Below, one piece after another: positions 36,440-45,684 of a stretch of DNA of 64,000 nucleotides (its first letter is position 1; each line of letters begins with the position of its first letter). A program made the translations under genes and the position numbers. The DNA comes from JBMNCQ01 sp049366715. GTDB taxonomy: Bacteria > Bacillota > Peptococcia > Peptococcales > BICA1-8. Where the stretch lies: contig JBMNCQ010000020.1 of the NCBI GenBank assembly GCA_049366715.1, positions 1 to 64,000 of the forward strand, read 5' to 3'. The notes below the pieces were generated by a model. It was not told the DNA's origin. It saw only the letters and a list, made by a program, of their open reading frames with translations, and ran no database searches.

Positions 36440-37291
36440 TTGGTCCTATAAAAACATAAAACGTATTGAGCGCCCCAAGTCGGAGCACCTGAGGTTTGAA
36501 AACACGCATGAACCGTTAGTTACGAAAGATATCGTTTAAAACATCCGTGAACACAAAAGGCATAGGGCAAACATGGAAGAGCAGGATATGTTTTCTGGTT
36601 TAGTAAGGTGCATCGACTGCGGAGAAGTCATGACACTACATCGGGCACATACAAAAAACAACTTTATGTGCTCTACCTACCGTAAACGCGGCAAGGAAAA
36701 GTGCAGCGCCCACTACCTTCAGGAAGTTCATTTGGCGGCAATCGTTCTGGACGATTTACTGAGAGTAACTCACTTTGCACGGCTGTAGGAAGCTTTTTTC
36801 ATCCAGTACATCAATCGGAAAAACAGTGCCGAAACCCACCGTGAGATTGAGCGGCTCCAAAGGGAACCGGAACTAATGCGCCGGAGGGACACCGATCTGA
36901 GCAAATTGTTCAAGCGTCTTTATGAAGATAATGTACTTGGTAAGGTAACCAACGAGCAGTTCCGGATGCTGTCCGAAGATTACAACGCGGAACAGAAAAG
37001 ACTGAAGGAGCGAATCCCTCAGACAGTGGAGCGCATCGAAGAACTGCACGCTTCCATCCCAATGTCACCCGGTTTATTGATAAAGCGAAAAGATACACCG
37101 AAATAACCGAGCTAAGCGGTAAATTGTTGAACGTTTTTATCGAGAAAATTGAGGTCAGAGAAAGAGCTGACCGGTACTCCAGGACAAAGGAGCAGGAAAT
37201 CATTATTCACTACCGTGACATCAGAGTCATAAGTGCTTTCGCAGAAGAAGCCGAGAAAATAACCGAACAACGGCAAAGGCAGACAGCTTGA
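36440..37291 (+). pseudogene. large serine recombinase, C-terminal remnant
   Basis: The plus strand encodes the second half of a resolvase-type large recombinase: RPKSEHLRFENTHEPLV, the zinc-ribbon with FSGLVRCIDCGEVM and FMCSTYRKRGKEKC, then a coiled-coil and the C-terminal EIIIHYRDI segment. In-frame stops occur at about 36537 and at 36786-36788, and the frame shifts near 37075. The catalytic N-terminal domain is absent. Such recombinases usually belong to conjugative or mobilisable elements, so this marks an old insertion at the island edge. Confidence 0.85.
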
Positions 37292-37359
37292 TCTGCTGTC
37301 TACCTCATACAAAACCCACGGTTCATAATATATCCCTATGAGAATGCGCCTAAATCCGC

Positions 37360-40014
37360 CTATTTTTTCTCTACTTCATATACTTTACTATTGGCCAGAT
37401 AGATGTCCACTTGATCATTTAACTTAAAGTCAGATGTTGTAAGTCCGATCGCACCCTGATGCAGATAGGCCGATGGTTCCATTTCGTATTTCTGCCAGTT
37501 GGTTTGGGTGATCTGCAGGTAAATCACTGTCTTGTCTTTATACAAAGCACCCAGCTTACCGCTCGCCTTATTCATGATATTATACACTTTGCCGCCATCC
37601 AGGTTTTCTTCTACAGCTAATCTATCTCCTACCGAAAGGTAAGTGAAATTGGTATAAGTTGTGTTATTTTTGATTATTCGGTCACTGGCCGTAAACTGCA
37701 GGTCAAAAGTCCGTCCGTCATAGCTTTTAATACTTGCGGTACTGGTTGCGGCATTTACAAAGGAGACGTTCCCGATCATGACAGGAGCCGCTTCAACTTT
37801 TTGTAAATTATAGCCCAGGTAAGTAGCTTTAACGACATCATTAACCTTTAAATCCGCAACTTTGGGATAAGTGATTCCCGGTATGCTCAATTCGACACCG
37901 CTGTAAATATACAGGGATTTGTCATCGTCATATCTGTCAACTACCTTTATTCTGCTGGAACTGGAAGAATAAGTCTCGACAATCTCATAAGTCAGTACCC
38001 TTTGCACCCGGATATCCGTAACCTCGTTATCTTCAATTTTAATTTCCACCACGTCATCTTTACGTATATCATCGACATCTACACGGTTTTCATCTTCTAT
38101 GTCAATATCTACACTAGAATCCAGGGAATAAGTTTTGGTTTCCCCCGTATCAAGCTTGAGCTCAATAATATTGCTGGAATCACTTACTCTGACCACCGTT
38201 CCCAGTAAAGTATCTTTAGCCGCCAGATAAGTGATTTTTTCATCGGTTAATTCCATCTCCACCCGCATATCTTTTTTAATTTCGTGGAGATAAGCATCAT
38301 CATCATTAAGAACAATTTCTACCGAAGAGGAGACTTCGTAAGCATGCAGGATATTATCACTGTCTTTTACGGTAATTACCCGGTTGGTGTAATCCGTACC
38401 GACAACCGTCCCTTTATATCGATCATGAAGCTTACGACTGGTAATGGAAAGTTGGGTGACCTTCCCGTCTTCAATGTTAACCTGGACAGTATCTCCCACC
38501 AGAATATCCGCCAAAGCCCCTGTTTCACCGGAAAAATCTATTTGCGCATTGATATCCACATAAAGAGCTTTTAACTCGCCGCTGCCGGTTTCAAAAGTAA
38601 GAATCCGGTCAGCGGTGCTAAGCTGCTTAACTTTTCCCTCCGCACTGAAATCAACCTCGGATTGAATCAGGGTAATCTTCGTAAGGATACCTTCTTCCCC
38701 TTCGACCAGGATTTTATCCCCTACTCTGATATCGTCAATTGTAGCCAGCCTTTTACTGCCGACTTCTACTTCCGTATCCTCCGTATAATAATAGACAGCA
38801 AGACCGGAAGCATTCTTTAAGGTCAGGAGCTTATATTGTGTGCTGATATCAAAGACAATCCCTTCCCCTCCGGTAGGACTGCTGACGTTCGATAATATGG
38901 TAACCTGCAAAGGCTGCCCTTGACTGTTGTAGGTAATATTTACTTCTAAATCCTTGGTCAGATCCGCTAAGGTTAAAGTCCCCTGGGTATTTTCTTTAAC
39001 AATTTCCGTAGTAGCCAGTAAAGGTATTGTTTCTAATTTATCTTCTTCATTTTTAATTACTATGGTATTTTCATCAGGATATACTAAAATCACGCTGCCC
39101 GTTACGGTAGTTGTCGTGATCTTGGCCTGGGGCGGATTTAGGTCAAGGTACTGGATCATATTGCCGTCTACAATCGTATAGACCCGGTCATTTACCCGCA
39201 GATCGGTATTCCATATTTCTTGAGCATTGCTCCCGTACAGGTTGGAGCTGATATTACAGATCAGAGTATATTCTGTTCCTTCGTCACTGCGTACCGTAAT
39301 ATTTGAGCCGTTTATGCCTTTGATTGTACCGATGATTACGTTAGCAGCCTGAATATCCACATATTGCTCGGTCCTGCTCAAAAAAGCAACCATTTCGGCC
39401 CGGGTTACGGAATTATTCGGCAGGAAGTTATTATTGACACTGCCTTTAATTAAACCGTAGTTATCGGCAACTTTAACATAATTAAGATATTCAGTAGGGA
39501 TGGCATAGGCATCGGAATAATATAAAACATCCCCGGAAACACTGTTTATCTCGTTCTCTTTGCCGAGCATCCTGACCAGCAGCTGAGCAACCCAGGCCCG
39601 AGTTGCTTCCTGTCCGGGCTGAAAATTGCTGCCGACAATTAATCCTTCATCGACCCCCACCAGCATTGCAGCCTTTGCCCAAGGGTCTACATCAAAAGAA
39701 AGGGTACGATTAGTATCAACAAAGGCTTCTTTTTCAGCAAGATTAAACTTTGTCCTTAAAGCCATAATCACTGCCTCTAATTGGGTAACGGGATTATCCG
39801 GCTTAAAATTTCTCACGCCGTTTTCTTCATAACCACTAACCACATTACGCAGATTCATTTTCGTAATAACCTGTTTGGCCCAATGAGTATCTGCAACATC
39901 GGGGAAATACCCGTATTTGATGTTAAGACCCATGACCGACATGGGGACTAAAACATTAAAGCAGAATACCAATAGTAAGAAAAGTACGGAATTCCTTATG
40001 AAAATTTTTCTCAT
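37360..40014 (-). CDS. S-layer homology domain surface protein
   Basis: An 884-residue exported protein. A signal peptide (about residues 1-30) is followed by three SLH repeats (about 35-215; FPDVADTHWAKQVI, DPWAKAAMLVGVDEGLI, YLNYVKVADNYGLIKG with NSVTRAEMVAFLSR). SLH domains bind cell wall polymers. The rest is a tandem series of roughly 60-75-residue beta-rich units, each ending with a phrase such as VGDTVQVNIEDGKV or KDDVVEIKIEDNEV, like DUF5666-type repeats. The ATG at 40014 has GGAGGT upstream. It is probably structural; no enzyme domain is seen. Confidence 0.88.
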   Translation of the reverse strand: MRKIFIRNSVLFLLLVFCFNVLVPMSVMGLNIKYGYFPDVADTHWAKQVITKMNLRNVVSGYEENGVRNFKPDNPVTQLEAVIMALRTKFNLAEKEAFVDTNRTLSFDVDPWAKAAMLVGVDEGLIVGSNFQPGQEATRAWVAQLLVRMLGKENEINSVSGDVLYYSDAYAIPTEYLNYVKVADNYGLIKGSVNNNFLPNNSVTRAEMVAFLSRTEQYVDIQAANVIIGTIKGINGSNITVRSDEGTEYTLICNISSNLYGSNAQEIWNTDLRVNDRVYTIVDGNMIQYLDLNPPQAKITTTTVTGSVILVYPDENTIVIKNEEDKLETIPLLATTEIVKENTQGTLTLADLTKDLEVNITYNSQGQPLQVTILSNVSSPTGGEGIVFDISTQYKLLTLKNASGLAVYYYTEDTEVEVGSKRLATIDDIRVGDKILVEGEEGILTKITLIQSEVDFSAEGKVKQLSTADRILTFETGSGELKALYVDINAQIDFSGETGALADILVGDTVQVNIEDGKVTQLSITSRKLHDRYKGTVVGTDYTNRVITVKDSDNILHAYEVSSSVEIVLNDDDAYLHEIKKDMRVEMELTDEKITYLAAKDTLLGTVVRVSDSSNIIELKLDTGETKTYSLDSSVDIDIEDENRVDVDDIRKDDVVEIKIEDNEVTDIRVQRVLTYEIVETYSSSSSRIKVVDRYDDDKSLYIYSGVELSIPGITYPKVADLKVNDVVKATYLGYNLQKVEAAPVMIGNVSFVNAATSTASIKSYDGRTFDLQFTASDRIIKNNTTYTNFTYLSVGDRLAVEENLDGGKVYNIMNKASGKLGALYKDKTVIYLQITQTNWQKYEMEPSAYLHQGAIGLTTSDFKLNDQVDIYLANSKVYEVEKK

Positions 40015-40295
40015 TATTACCTCCACCCCTTGTAATTATTACTTACTTTTTATTCGACAACCTTTTTGCTAATCCTCCTGAATTTACCAAACTTCTTAGA
40101 ATATAGCCGACAAATTTAACCTATCCATCTAAAAGACGCTTTAATTAGCATAAAGTTCCACTGTTCCTTTCTCCGACCGGGCAAATTTAGTTTATTTTAA
40201 TTTGAATGATCGAAAAATTTTAAAATATTTAAATATTTATTCAGTCATGTTATCATATATATTAAATATCGTTAAAGAAATGAAGTTTTTAATCA
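40015..40295. other. AT-rich divergent intergenic region
   Basis: No gene is visible. It separates the divergent SLH gene and the regulator gene and should contain both promoters; TATATATT-like -10 candidates occur near 40255, but I cannot choose among them. Confidence 0.4.
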
Positions 40296-40316
40296 TTTAG
40301 CGACACTTAAACGACA
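40296..40316 (+). promoter_or_regulatory. putative operator 1 (TTTAGCGAC-N7-CGACA)
   Basis: CGAC occurs at 40301-40304 and 40312-40315, 11 bases apart, preceded by TTTAG. The same arrangement is found at 41659-41679 before the deacylase gene. It lies just before the regulator's own ribosome binding site, suggesting autoregulation. Confidence 0.5.
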
Positions 40317-40333
40317 GGAGAGGGGATGAGCTT

Positions 40334-41641
40334 TTGTTCATAAATATCGCGGCTTTTGGATCAGAAAAACTTATGCCCGGAGTTTTGGCAGCGGCACTGC
40401 AATTTCCGGAATTAAAAATTACTCCTTTTACCTACAAAGTCCCGGAAGAGTGTCCTCTCCTGGTCAGGGCAGCAGAAAATTACGATGTTCTTTTCTTCAC
40501 GGGTATTCTTCCTTACGTTCTTTCCAAAGAAGAAACCAGGAAAAAAAATTTACCTGCCGTGCATATTAAATTTGATGACCTTAATGTTGCTTTAACGCTT
40601 TTAAATTTTTATCATCAATTTAATAAAAAATTTAATGAGATAAATTTTTCGATAGACATTCCCGGTGCGGAAAATGTCCGGCGGGTATTAAAAGAACTTT
40701 CCTTTAACCAAACAAATATATTTATCAATGACCTTTATTATTTATTGCACGAAAAAAACGAAGCGTTTATTACGGATAATTTTGTTCATTATCATTATGA
40801 ATTATGGCAGGAAGGAAAAATTGATCTGGCCATAACTTCCATTGCGGCGGTGGAAAGACAATTAAAAGCGTTAGGCGTCAATTGCTTAGGAATGCCGATG
40901 CCGGAAAAAAATATTTTAAATGCTTTAGTTGAAGCATCATCTATCGGCAAATTAAATTTTAATAAAGGAATGCAGATCGCTATTGGGTTTATCTGCTTAC
41001 ATAACCTGCAGGATAATATTGGCATTTTCCATGAACTACACGGTAAACTTGTGAATTTTGCTAACGAAATAGATGCCTCGCTTCAGTATTTGGGAAATGA
41101 TTTGTACATTCTTTACATGACCAGAAACGGTTTGGAATATATTACAAATTTCTACCAAGATCTTTATATTATCCCGGAAATTAATCATTTGTTCAACATT
41201 AATCTCAGCTTTGGTCTGGGCTTAGGATTAACGACCAAAGAAGCGGAGAGAAACGCCCAGACAGCTTTGACCCTGGCCAGGGAATCGGGAGGAAACTGTG
41301 CGTTTGTCATTTCCAGCGAAAATAAAGTAATCGGACCTCTCAACAAAGGAGTCCGGAATTATCTGTTTAAAACCGATAATATCAAACATCTGGAAGTTGC
41401 TAAAAAAACCGGCATCGGCATTATTAATCTCAGTAAAATTTTTGAATTTTTAAAATTACGGAAATATGAACCCTTCACTTCTCTTGATCTGGCAAATTAT
41501 CTGCAGGTCAGCCAAAGAAGCTCGGAAAGGTTTATTAAAAAACTTGTTGATAAACATTACTGCCAGATCATCGGAACAGAGGCCAATTATCAAAAAGGCC
41601 GTCCCCGGGCATTGTATTTGATTACTCGGGATCATACCTAA
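40334..41641 (+). CDS. transcriptional regulator with C-terminal HTH, D-amino-acid cluster
   Basis: A 435-residue soluble protein. The first 200 residues resemble a periplasmic-binding/PrpR-type sensing region (VLFFTGILPYVL). The middle has a degenerate GGDEF-like stretch (FGLGLGLTTKEAERNAQTALTLA, about 296-318), without a GGDEF motif. The last 75 residues form a winged helix (FTSLDLANYLQVSQRSSERFIKKLV). Start is TTG at 40334 after GGAGAGGGG; no ATG is suitable. It probably controls the deacylase-permease genes next to it. The ligand is unknown. Confidence 0.65.
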   Translation: MFINIAAFGSEKLMPGVLAAALQFPELKITPFTYKVPEECPLLVRAAENYDVLFFTGILPYVLSKEETRKKNLPAVHIKFDDLNVALTLLNFYHQFNKKFNEINFSIDIPGAENVRRVLKELSFNQTNIFINDLYYLLHEKNEAFITDNFVHYHYELWQEGKIDLAITSIAAVERQLKALGVNCLGMPMPEKNILNALVEASSIGKLNFNKGMQIAIGFICLHNLQDNIGIFHELHGKLVNFANEIDASLQYLGNDLYILYMTRNGLEYITNFYQDLYIIPEINHLFNINLSFGLGLGLTTKEAERNAQTALTLARESGGNCAFVISSENKVIGPLNKGVRNYLFKTDNIKHLEVAKKTGIGIINLSKIFEFLKLRKYEPFTSLDLANYLQVSQRSSERFIKKLVDKHYCQIIGTEANYQKGRPRALYLITRDHT

Positions 41642-41658
41642 ACAATCTTTTTTAAGAA

Positions 41659-41679
41659 TTTAGCGACTATTTTGCGACA
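41659..41679 (+). promoter_or_regulatory. putative operator 2 (TTTAGCGAC-N7-CGACA)
   Basis: CGAC at 41664-41667 and 41675-41678, again 11 bases apart and again preceded by TTTAG, lies between the regulator stop and the deacylase start. Two strong ribosome-binding-like sequences, AGGAGGTG (41689) and GAGGAGGTGA (41711), follow with no evident reading frame after them. Confidence 0.5.
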
Positions 41680-41760
41680 TTAAAGAAAGGAGGTGCCACA
41701 GACTTTTTCCGAGGAGGTGAAAAGATAAGTTAAATTAAGAAACATAAGGAGATGAATCAA

Positions 41761-43365
41761 TTGTTCGATTTCGTAATTAAAAACGGATTAATTGTTGATG
41801 GTTCCGGAGAAAAACCCTATAGGGCATCCCTAGGTATCACCGCAAACAAAATAAGCGCCGTCTCTGCCGGCTCTTTAGACGGGACTAATTGTATTGATGC
41901 CTCGGGAATGATTGTTGCGCCGGGATTCATTGACCTGCACAGCCATTCCGACTGCATTTTTTTAGTGGATAATCGTTCGGAAGGTAAGGTTTTTCAAGGA
42001 GTAACCACAGAATTTATTGGGAATTGCGGGATATCACTATTTCCCAATACCCCCCCTACTTTACCCTACTTAAAGGAATACGCGGCAACAGTTCTAACAG
42101 GTTCCCAACACTTAGATTCTCTGCCCGCCGATCTTAGGGAATACGGCTCAACAGTAAACGACAAAAGGCCGGCAATTAACTGCGCAGCATTAATCGGTCA
42201 CGGAACCTTGCGCATCTCTGCGCTGGGTTTTGCAGACCGGGACCCTACCCAGGCAGAATTGAGTGCAATGCAGGAACTGCTGGCTAAAGAATTAACGGCA
42301 GGAGCCTGGGGAATGTCCCTGGGATTAATATATCCTCCCGGCAGCTTTAGTAAAACCCGGGAATTGGTTGAACTGGCTAAAGTGCTGGTAAAGTATGATG
42401 CGGTTCTCTGTGCCCACATCCGGGGAGAAAGTGATCGAATCTTTGCAGCCGTAGAAGAGCTGCTAAATATCGCTTACCAAACAGGCGTGCACATTCACAT
42501 TTCTCATTTAAAATTGATGGGCACCGCCCAATGGGGGCAGGCCCCGGCTCTTTTAGCCCGCATCAAGAAGGCCCGGGCGGAAGGGCTAAAAGTATCCTGT
42601 GACCAGTATCCCTACGAGGCTTCCTTTACCGGCCTTTCGGCCTTGCTGCCTCCCTGGGCCCACGAAGGCGGCATTACGGCCATGCTGGCAAAACTCCAAG
42701 GTGCGAAAAGAGCTGAGATCCTTCCTCTCGTTGCTGAGGAAATGGCGAAAAGGGGCGGTCCCGGCCGAGTAATAATCTCGAATGTTTCCAAGACCAATCC
42801 GTCCTGGGAAGGTAAAAGCATCGCTGAAATAAGCTCTTGGACTAATTTATCTCCGGCCGAAACCGTCGTCAGGATACTGCTGGACACTGCCGGATATGCC
42901 CGGGCTATTTACTATTCTATGGACCAGGGAGATATATTTACCATCATGCGGGACTTGAATATTGCCGTAGCAAGTGACGGTATCGCTCTGGATTATGATA
43001 ATCAATTCACTGAAGGCAAACCTCACCCCCGCAATTTCGGTACCTTTCCCAGATTTCTACGGCTGGTCCGCGAAAATGATTTGCTGCCCATTGAAAAGGC
43101 AGTTTATAAAATGACCGGCTTGCCTGCCCAGCTTATAGGCTTGACCGACAGAGGCATAATCCAAAAGGGGAACATTGCCGATATAGTGATCTTCGACCCC
43201 GCAAAGATCAGTGATAGGGCAACCTTTGCCAGCCCTTTTCAAAAACCTGCCGGCATTGAATACGTACTAGTATCCGGCCGGCCGGTAGTTCATAAAAATA
43301 AGCAACAGGCTGATAAACCGGGAGAATTTCTTTTGAAAAATAGCGGCCGTGTTGTAACAACTTAA
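41761..43365 (+). CDS. N-acyl-D-amino-acid deacylase (D-aminoacylase)
   Basis: An amidohydrolase-superfamily enzyme that frees D-amino acids from N-acyl derivatives. FDFVIKNGLIVDGSG starts the beta-sandwich, IDLHSHSD gives the HxH metal site, and later segments (HIRGESDRIF; HISHLKLMG; ASDGIALD) supply the other ligands. Start is taken as TTG at 41761, nine bases after GGAG; the in-frame ATG at 41752 touches that site and cannot use it. 534 residues is normal. It is followed by a permease and a glutamate racemase, suggesting uptake and use of D-amino-acid derivatives. Confidence 0.88.
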   Translation: MFDFVIKNGLIVDGSGEKPYRASLGITANKISAVSAGSLDGTNCIDASGMIVAPGFIDLHSHSDCIFLVDNRSEGKVFQGVTTEFIGNCGISLFPNTPPTLPYLKEYAATVLTGSQHLDSLPADLREYGSTVNDKRPAINCAALIGHGTLRISALGFADRDPTQAELSAMQELLAKELTAGAWGMSLGLIYPPGSFSKTRELVELAKVLVKYDAVLCAHIRGESDRIFAAVEELLNIAYQTGVHIHISHLKLMGTAQWGQAPALLARIKKARAEGLKVSCDQYPYEASFTGLSALLPPWAHEGGITAMLAKLQGAKRAEILPLVAEEMAKRGGPGRVIISNVSKTNPSWEGKSIAEISSWTNLSPAETVVRILLDTAGYARAIYYSMDQGDIFTIMRDLNIAVASDGIALDYDNQFTEGKPHPRNFGTFPRFLRLVRENDLLPIEKAVYKMTGLPAQLIGLTDRGIIQKGNIADIVIFDPAKISDRATFASPFQKPAGIEYVLVSGRPVVHKNKQQADKPGEFLLKNSGRVVTT

Positions 43366-43395
43366 GGATATTTTTAAATTTTAGGAGGTTATTTG

Positions 43396-44721
43396 ATGGG
43401 AAATTACGCATTAATTGAAAGCCCGTCATTATGGGCGCTCTTACCTTTGCTCATTTATATCGTGATGGTTTTTGGGGGCTATCGCCCCTTAACCGCCGTT
43501 TTGGCCGGCACAGTAGTAGGATTTATTTTAACCGGCCAAAGCCCGGCCAGCTTCGCTAAGCTCTTAAGCGCAGCACCAGGGTCATTTCTAGGATTAATCG
43601 GCGTAATCATTATGTTTGGCAGCGGACTGGGTGTGATTATGACTCAGGCAGGAGTCAGCCAAACCATCGTAAACTGGATTGTTAATTCCATCGGAGTTAA
43701 CACGAAAAACAAAGCTATCCTGGCTGTCATTGTTTCCGCCGTTATTATTTGCGGTCTGTTAGGAACTTTAGCCGGCGGCACAGCTATCATTGCCCCCATT
43801 ATCATCCCCGTGGTTGCGGCTGTAGGAATCACCCCCAGCACAGTGGGCGCCATTTTCCAATCCGCCGGTGAAACAGGTCTGATCTGGGGTCCTTTTACCC
43901 CTCCTGTGGTAGCGTTATTAGCCGTCACAAAGTTATCTTATTTTGATATGATGCTCTGGGCGGCCCTGCCTTTCGGCATTATTTGGCTGATCGTAATCTA
44001 CTTTGTTGCTAAAAAAATTCAGAAAGATACAGAATCCTGGGATAAGTATGAGGATGTGGACACTGCAGACGGTCATGGCTTTACTCCTACGCCCCGGCAG
44101 AAAAGAGCTACCGTAATTTTTGTGGTGGCCTTTGTTGCTGCTATTGCCTATGGTTTGATCACCAAACAGGGAACCAGCTTTGTCGTTCTTGTTATGCTGG
44201 TCCTGGCCTTTATAACAGGCTTTGCCGGGAAAATGAATATTAATGACATTGTGAAAAACTTTGCGGACGGAATGGGCAAAATGACAGAAATGTTCTTATT
44301 ATTCATTCTATTGCAGCCATTTATCGATGTAATTATGGCCGGCGGCGGCTTTGAAGCGCTTTCACAAATTTTAATGAAATATTTAGAATCCGGAGGAAGA
44401 GTGTTACTCATGCTGGTAGGTACTTTTGTCGGAGCCTTTGGTATTGACGGGGCTGCCGTAGCTCAGATTACGATTACCCACGAGTTATTCCTCCCCGCCC
44501 TTAAAGCCATGGACTTGCCTATGGAAATGTGGGCGATCGGTTTAATTGCTGCTTCCCGTATCACTACTTCTATTTACCCTACGGCCAACATGGTCGGTCA
44601 AATGGGCATCGCCCGGTCCAAGAATCTTAAAGCCATGTTGTTAGGTGGCTGGTCTGTTTCTTTAGTTGCCTTATTGTACATAATGTTTTGGGCTTTTATC
44701 GGAGAAAAAATATTCTTTTAA
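43396..44721 (+). CDS. membrane permease of the ion transporter (GntP/NhaC-like) type
   Basis: A 441-residue protein with about 11-12 helices. Glycine-rich re-entrant segments such as GLLGTLAGGTAIIAPIIIPV and FVGAFGIDGAAVAQITI fit the ion-transporter superfamily (organic acid or gluconate symporters, NhaC-type antiporters). The ATG at 43396 is seven bases after AGGAGG. It lies 30 bases downstream of the deacylase gene, so it probably imports the deacylase substrate. The exact substrate is unknown. Confidence 0.75.
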   Translation: MGNYALIESPSLWALLPLLIYIVMVFGGYRPLTAVLAGTVVGFILTGQSPASFAKLLSAAPGSFLGLIGVIIMFGSGLGVIMTQAGVSQTIVNWIVNSIGVNTKNKAILAVIVSAVIICGLLGTLAGGTAIIAPIIIPVVAAVGITPSTVGAIFQSAGETGLIWGPFTPPVVALLAVTKLSYFDMMLWAALPFGIIWLIVIYFVAKKIQKDTESWDKYEDVDTADGHGFTPTPRQKRATVIFVVAFVAAIAYGLITKQGTSFVVLVMLVLAFITGFAGKMNINDIVKNFADGMGKMTEMFLLFILLQPFIDVIMAGGGFEALSQILMKYLESGGRVLLMLVGTFVGAFGIDGAAVAQITITHELFLPALKAMDLPMEMWAIGLIAASRITTSIYPTANMVGQMGIARSKNLKAMLLGGWSVSLVALLYIMFWAFIGEKIFF

Positions 44722-44802
44722 ATACGCCAATTTAAGTAATACAAACTATTTTTTAAATGTTAAAATATATACTACGACTATTACTTTAGAGGTGTTGCAA
44801 TC

Positions 44803-45591
44803 ATGCAAAAAAATAATCCAATCGGAATACTAGATTCCGGGGTGGGCGGTTTAACAGTATTAAAAGAGGTGCAGGCATTGCTTCCCGGAGAAGATATCAT
44901 ATATTTCGGCGACAATAAAAATGTCCCCTACGGAAATAAAACCAAGGAAGAAGTGATCTCTTTAACTAAACAGGCCCTTAACTTCCTGCTGACTAAAAAG
45001 GTAAAATTAATTGGTGTCGGCTGCAATACCATTACAACTATTTTAGATCAAATCAGGCCTGAATTTTCTTTGCAGATAATTGGTGTAATCGAACCGGTTA
45101 TCGCGCATCTGGCGGCGGGCAGTTATAAGTCCCTTGGTCTTATCGCCACTCCTTTTACGATAGAATCCCAATATTATCACACGCAAATATCCACTACCTG
45201 CGGTGATATCGAGCTCACGGCCGAAGGCTGTCCCACCTTAGCAGCATACATTGATCAGGGTAATTTTACTAAAGAAGGCCTGCTGGCAGAAACCCAAAGC
45301 CATATAAATAACATTAGGAAAAATAAAGCTGTTGATACAATAATTCTGGGGTGCACTCACTATCCCCTTATCACGGAATATTTAAAAGAATTTTACCCCG
45401 GCTATCATTTTATTAACCCGGCTTTATACCAGGCGTTAGCCATCCAAAAGTATTTGGCGGAAAATAGTCTTTTAAGCACTACAGGAACGGGTTCCGTCAA
45501 CATTTATACAACGGGTGATACGGCCAAGTATCAGCAATTTACAGAGATGCTCAATATTAAAAATATCCATACTTTAAATTCCTTATCCTAG
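44803..45591 (+). CDS. murI: glutamate racemase
   Basis: MurI interconverts L- and D-glutamate for peptidoglycan. IGILDSGVGGLTV with the conserved Asp and Ser opens the protein; the two catalytic cysteines lie in GVGCNT (about residue 73) and LGCTHYP (about 185). 262 residues is normal. It is 81 bases after the permease gene, with its own AGAGGTG ribosome site. Given the neighbours, a second role in handling D-glutamate from deacylation is possible, as is aspartate racemase activity. Confidence 0.9.
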   Translation: MQKNNPIGILDSGVGGLTVLKEVQALLPGEDIIYFGDNKNVPYGNKTKEEVISLTKQALNFLLTKKVKLIGVGCNTITTILDQIRPEFSLQIIGVIEPVIAHLAAGSYKSLGLIATPFTIESQYYHTQISTTCGDIELTAEGCPTLAAYIDQGNFTKEGLLAETQSHINNIRKNKAVDTIILGCTHYPLITEYLKEFYPGYHFINPALYQALAIQKYLAENSLLSTTGTGSVNIYTTGDTAKYQQFTEMLNIKNIHTLNSLS

Positions 45592-45635
45592 TTTGCTTCT
45601 TAAATGAATAAAAGGGCGTAACCGTGACCCCATTT

Positions 45636-45675
45636 AAAAGACCTCAATCCTGAAATTTCAGAATTGAGGTCTTTA
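45636..45675. terminator. bidirectional terminator
   Basis: AAAGACCTCAAT (45637-45648) pairs with ATTGAGGTCTTT (45663-45674). It sits between the convergent murI and oxidoreductase genes and can serve both. Confidence 0.8.
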
Positions 45676-45684
45676 CTCTATTTA

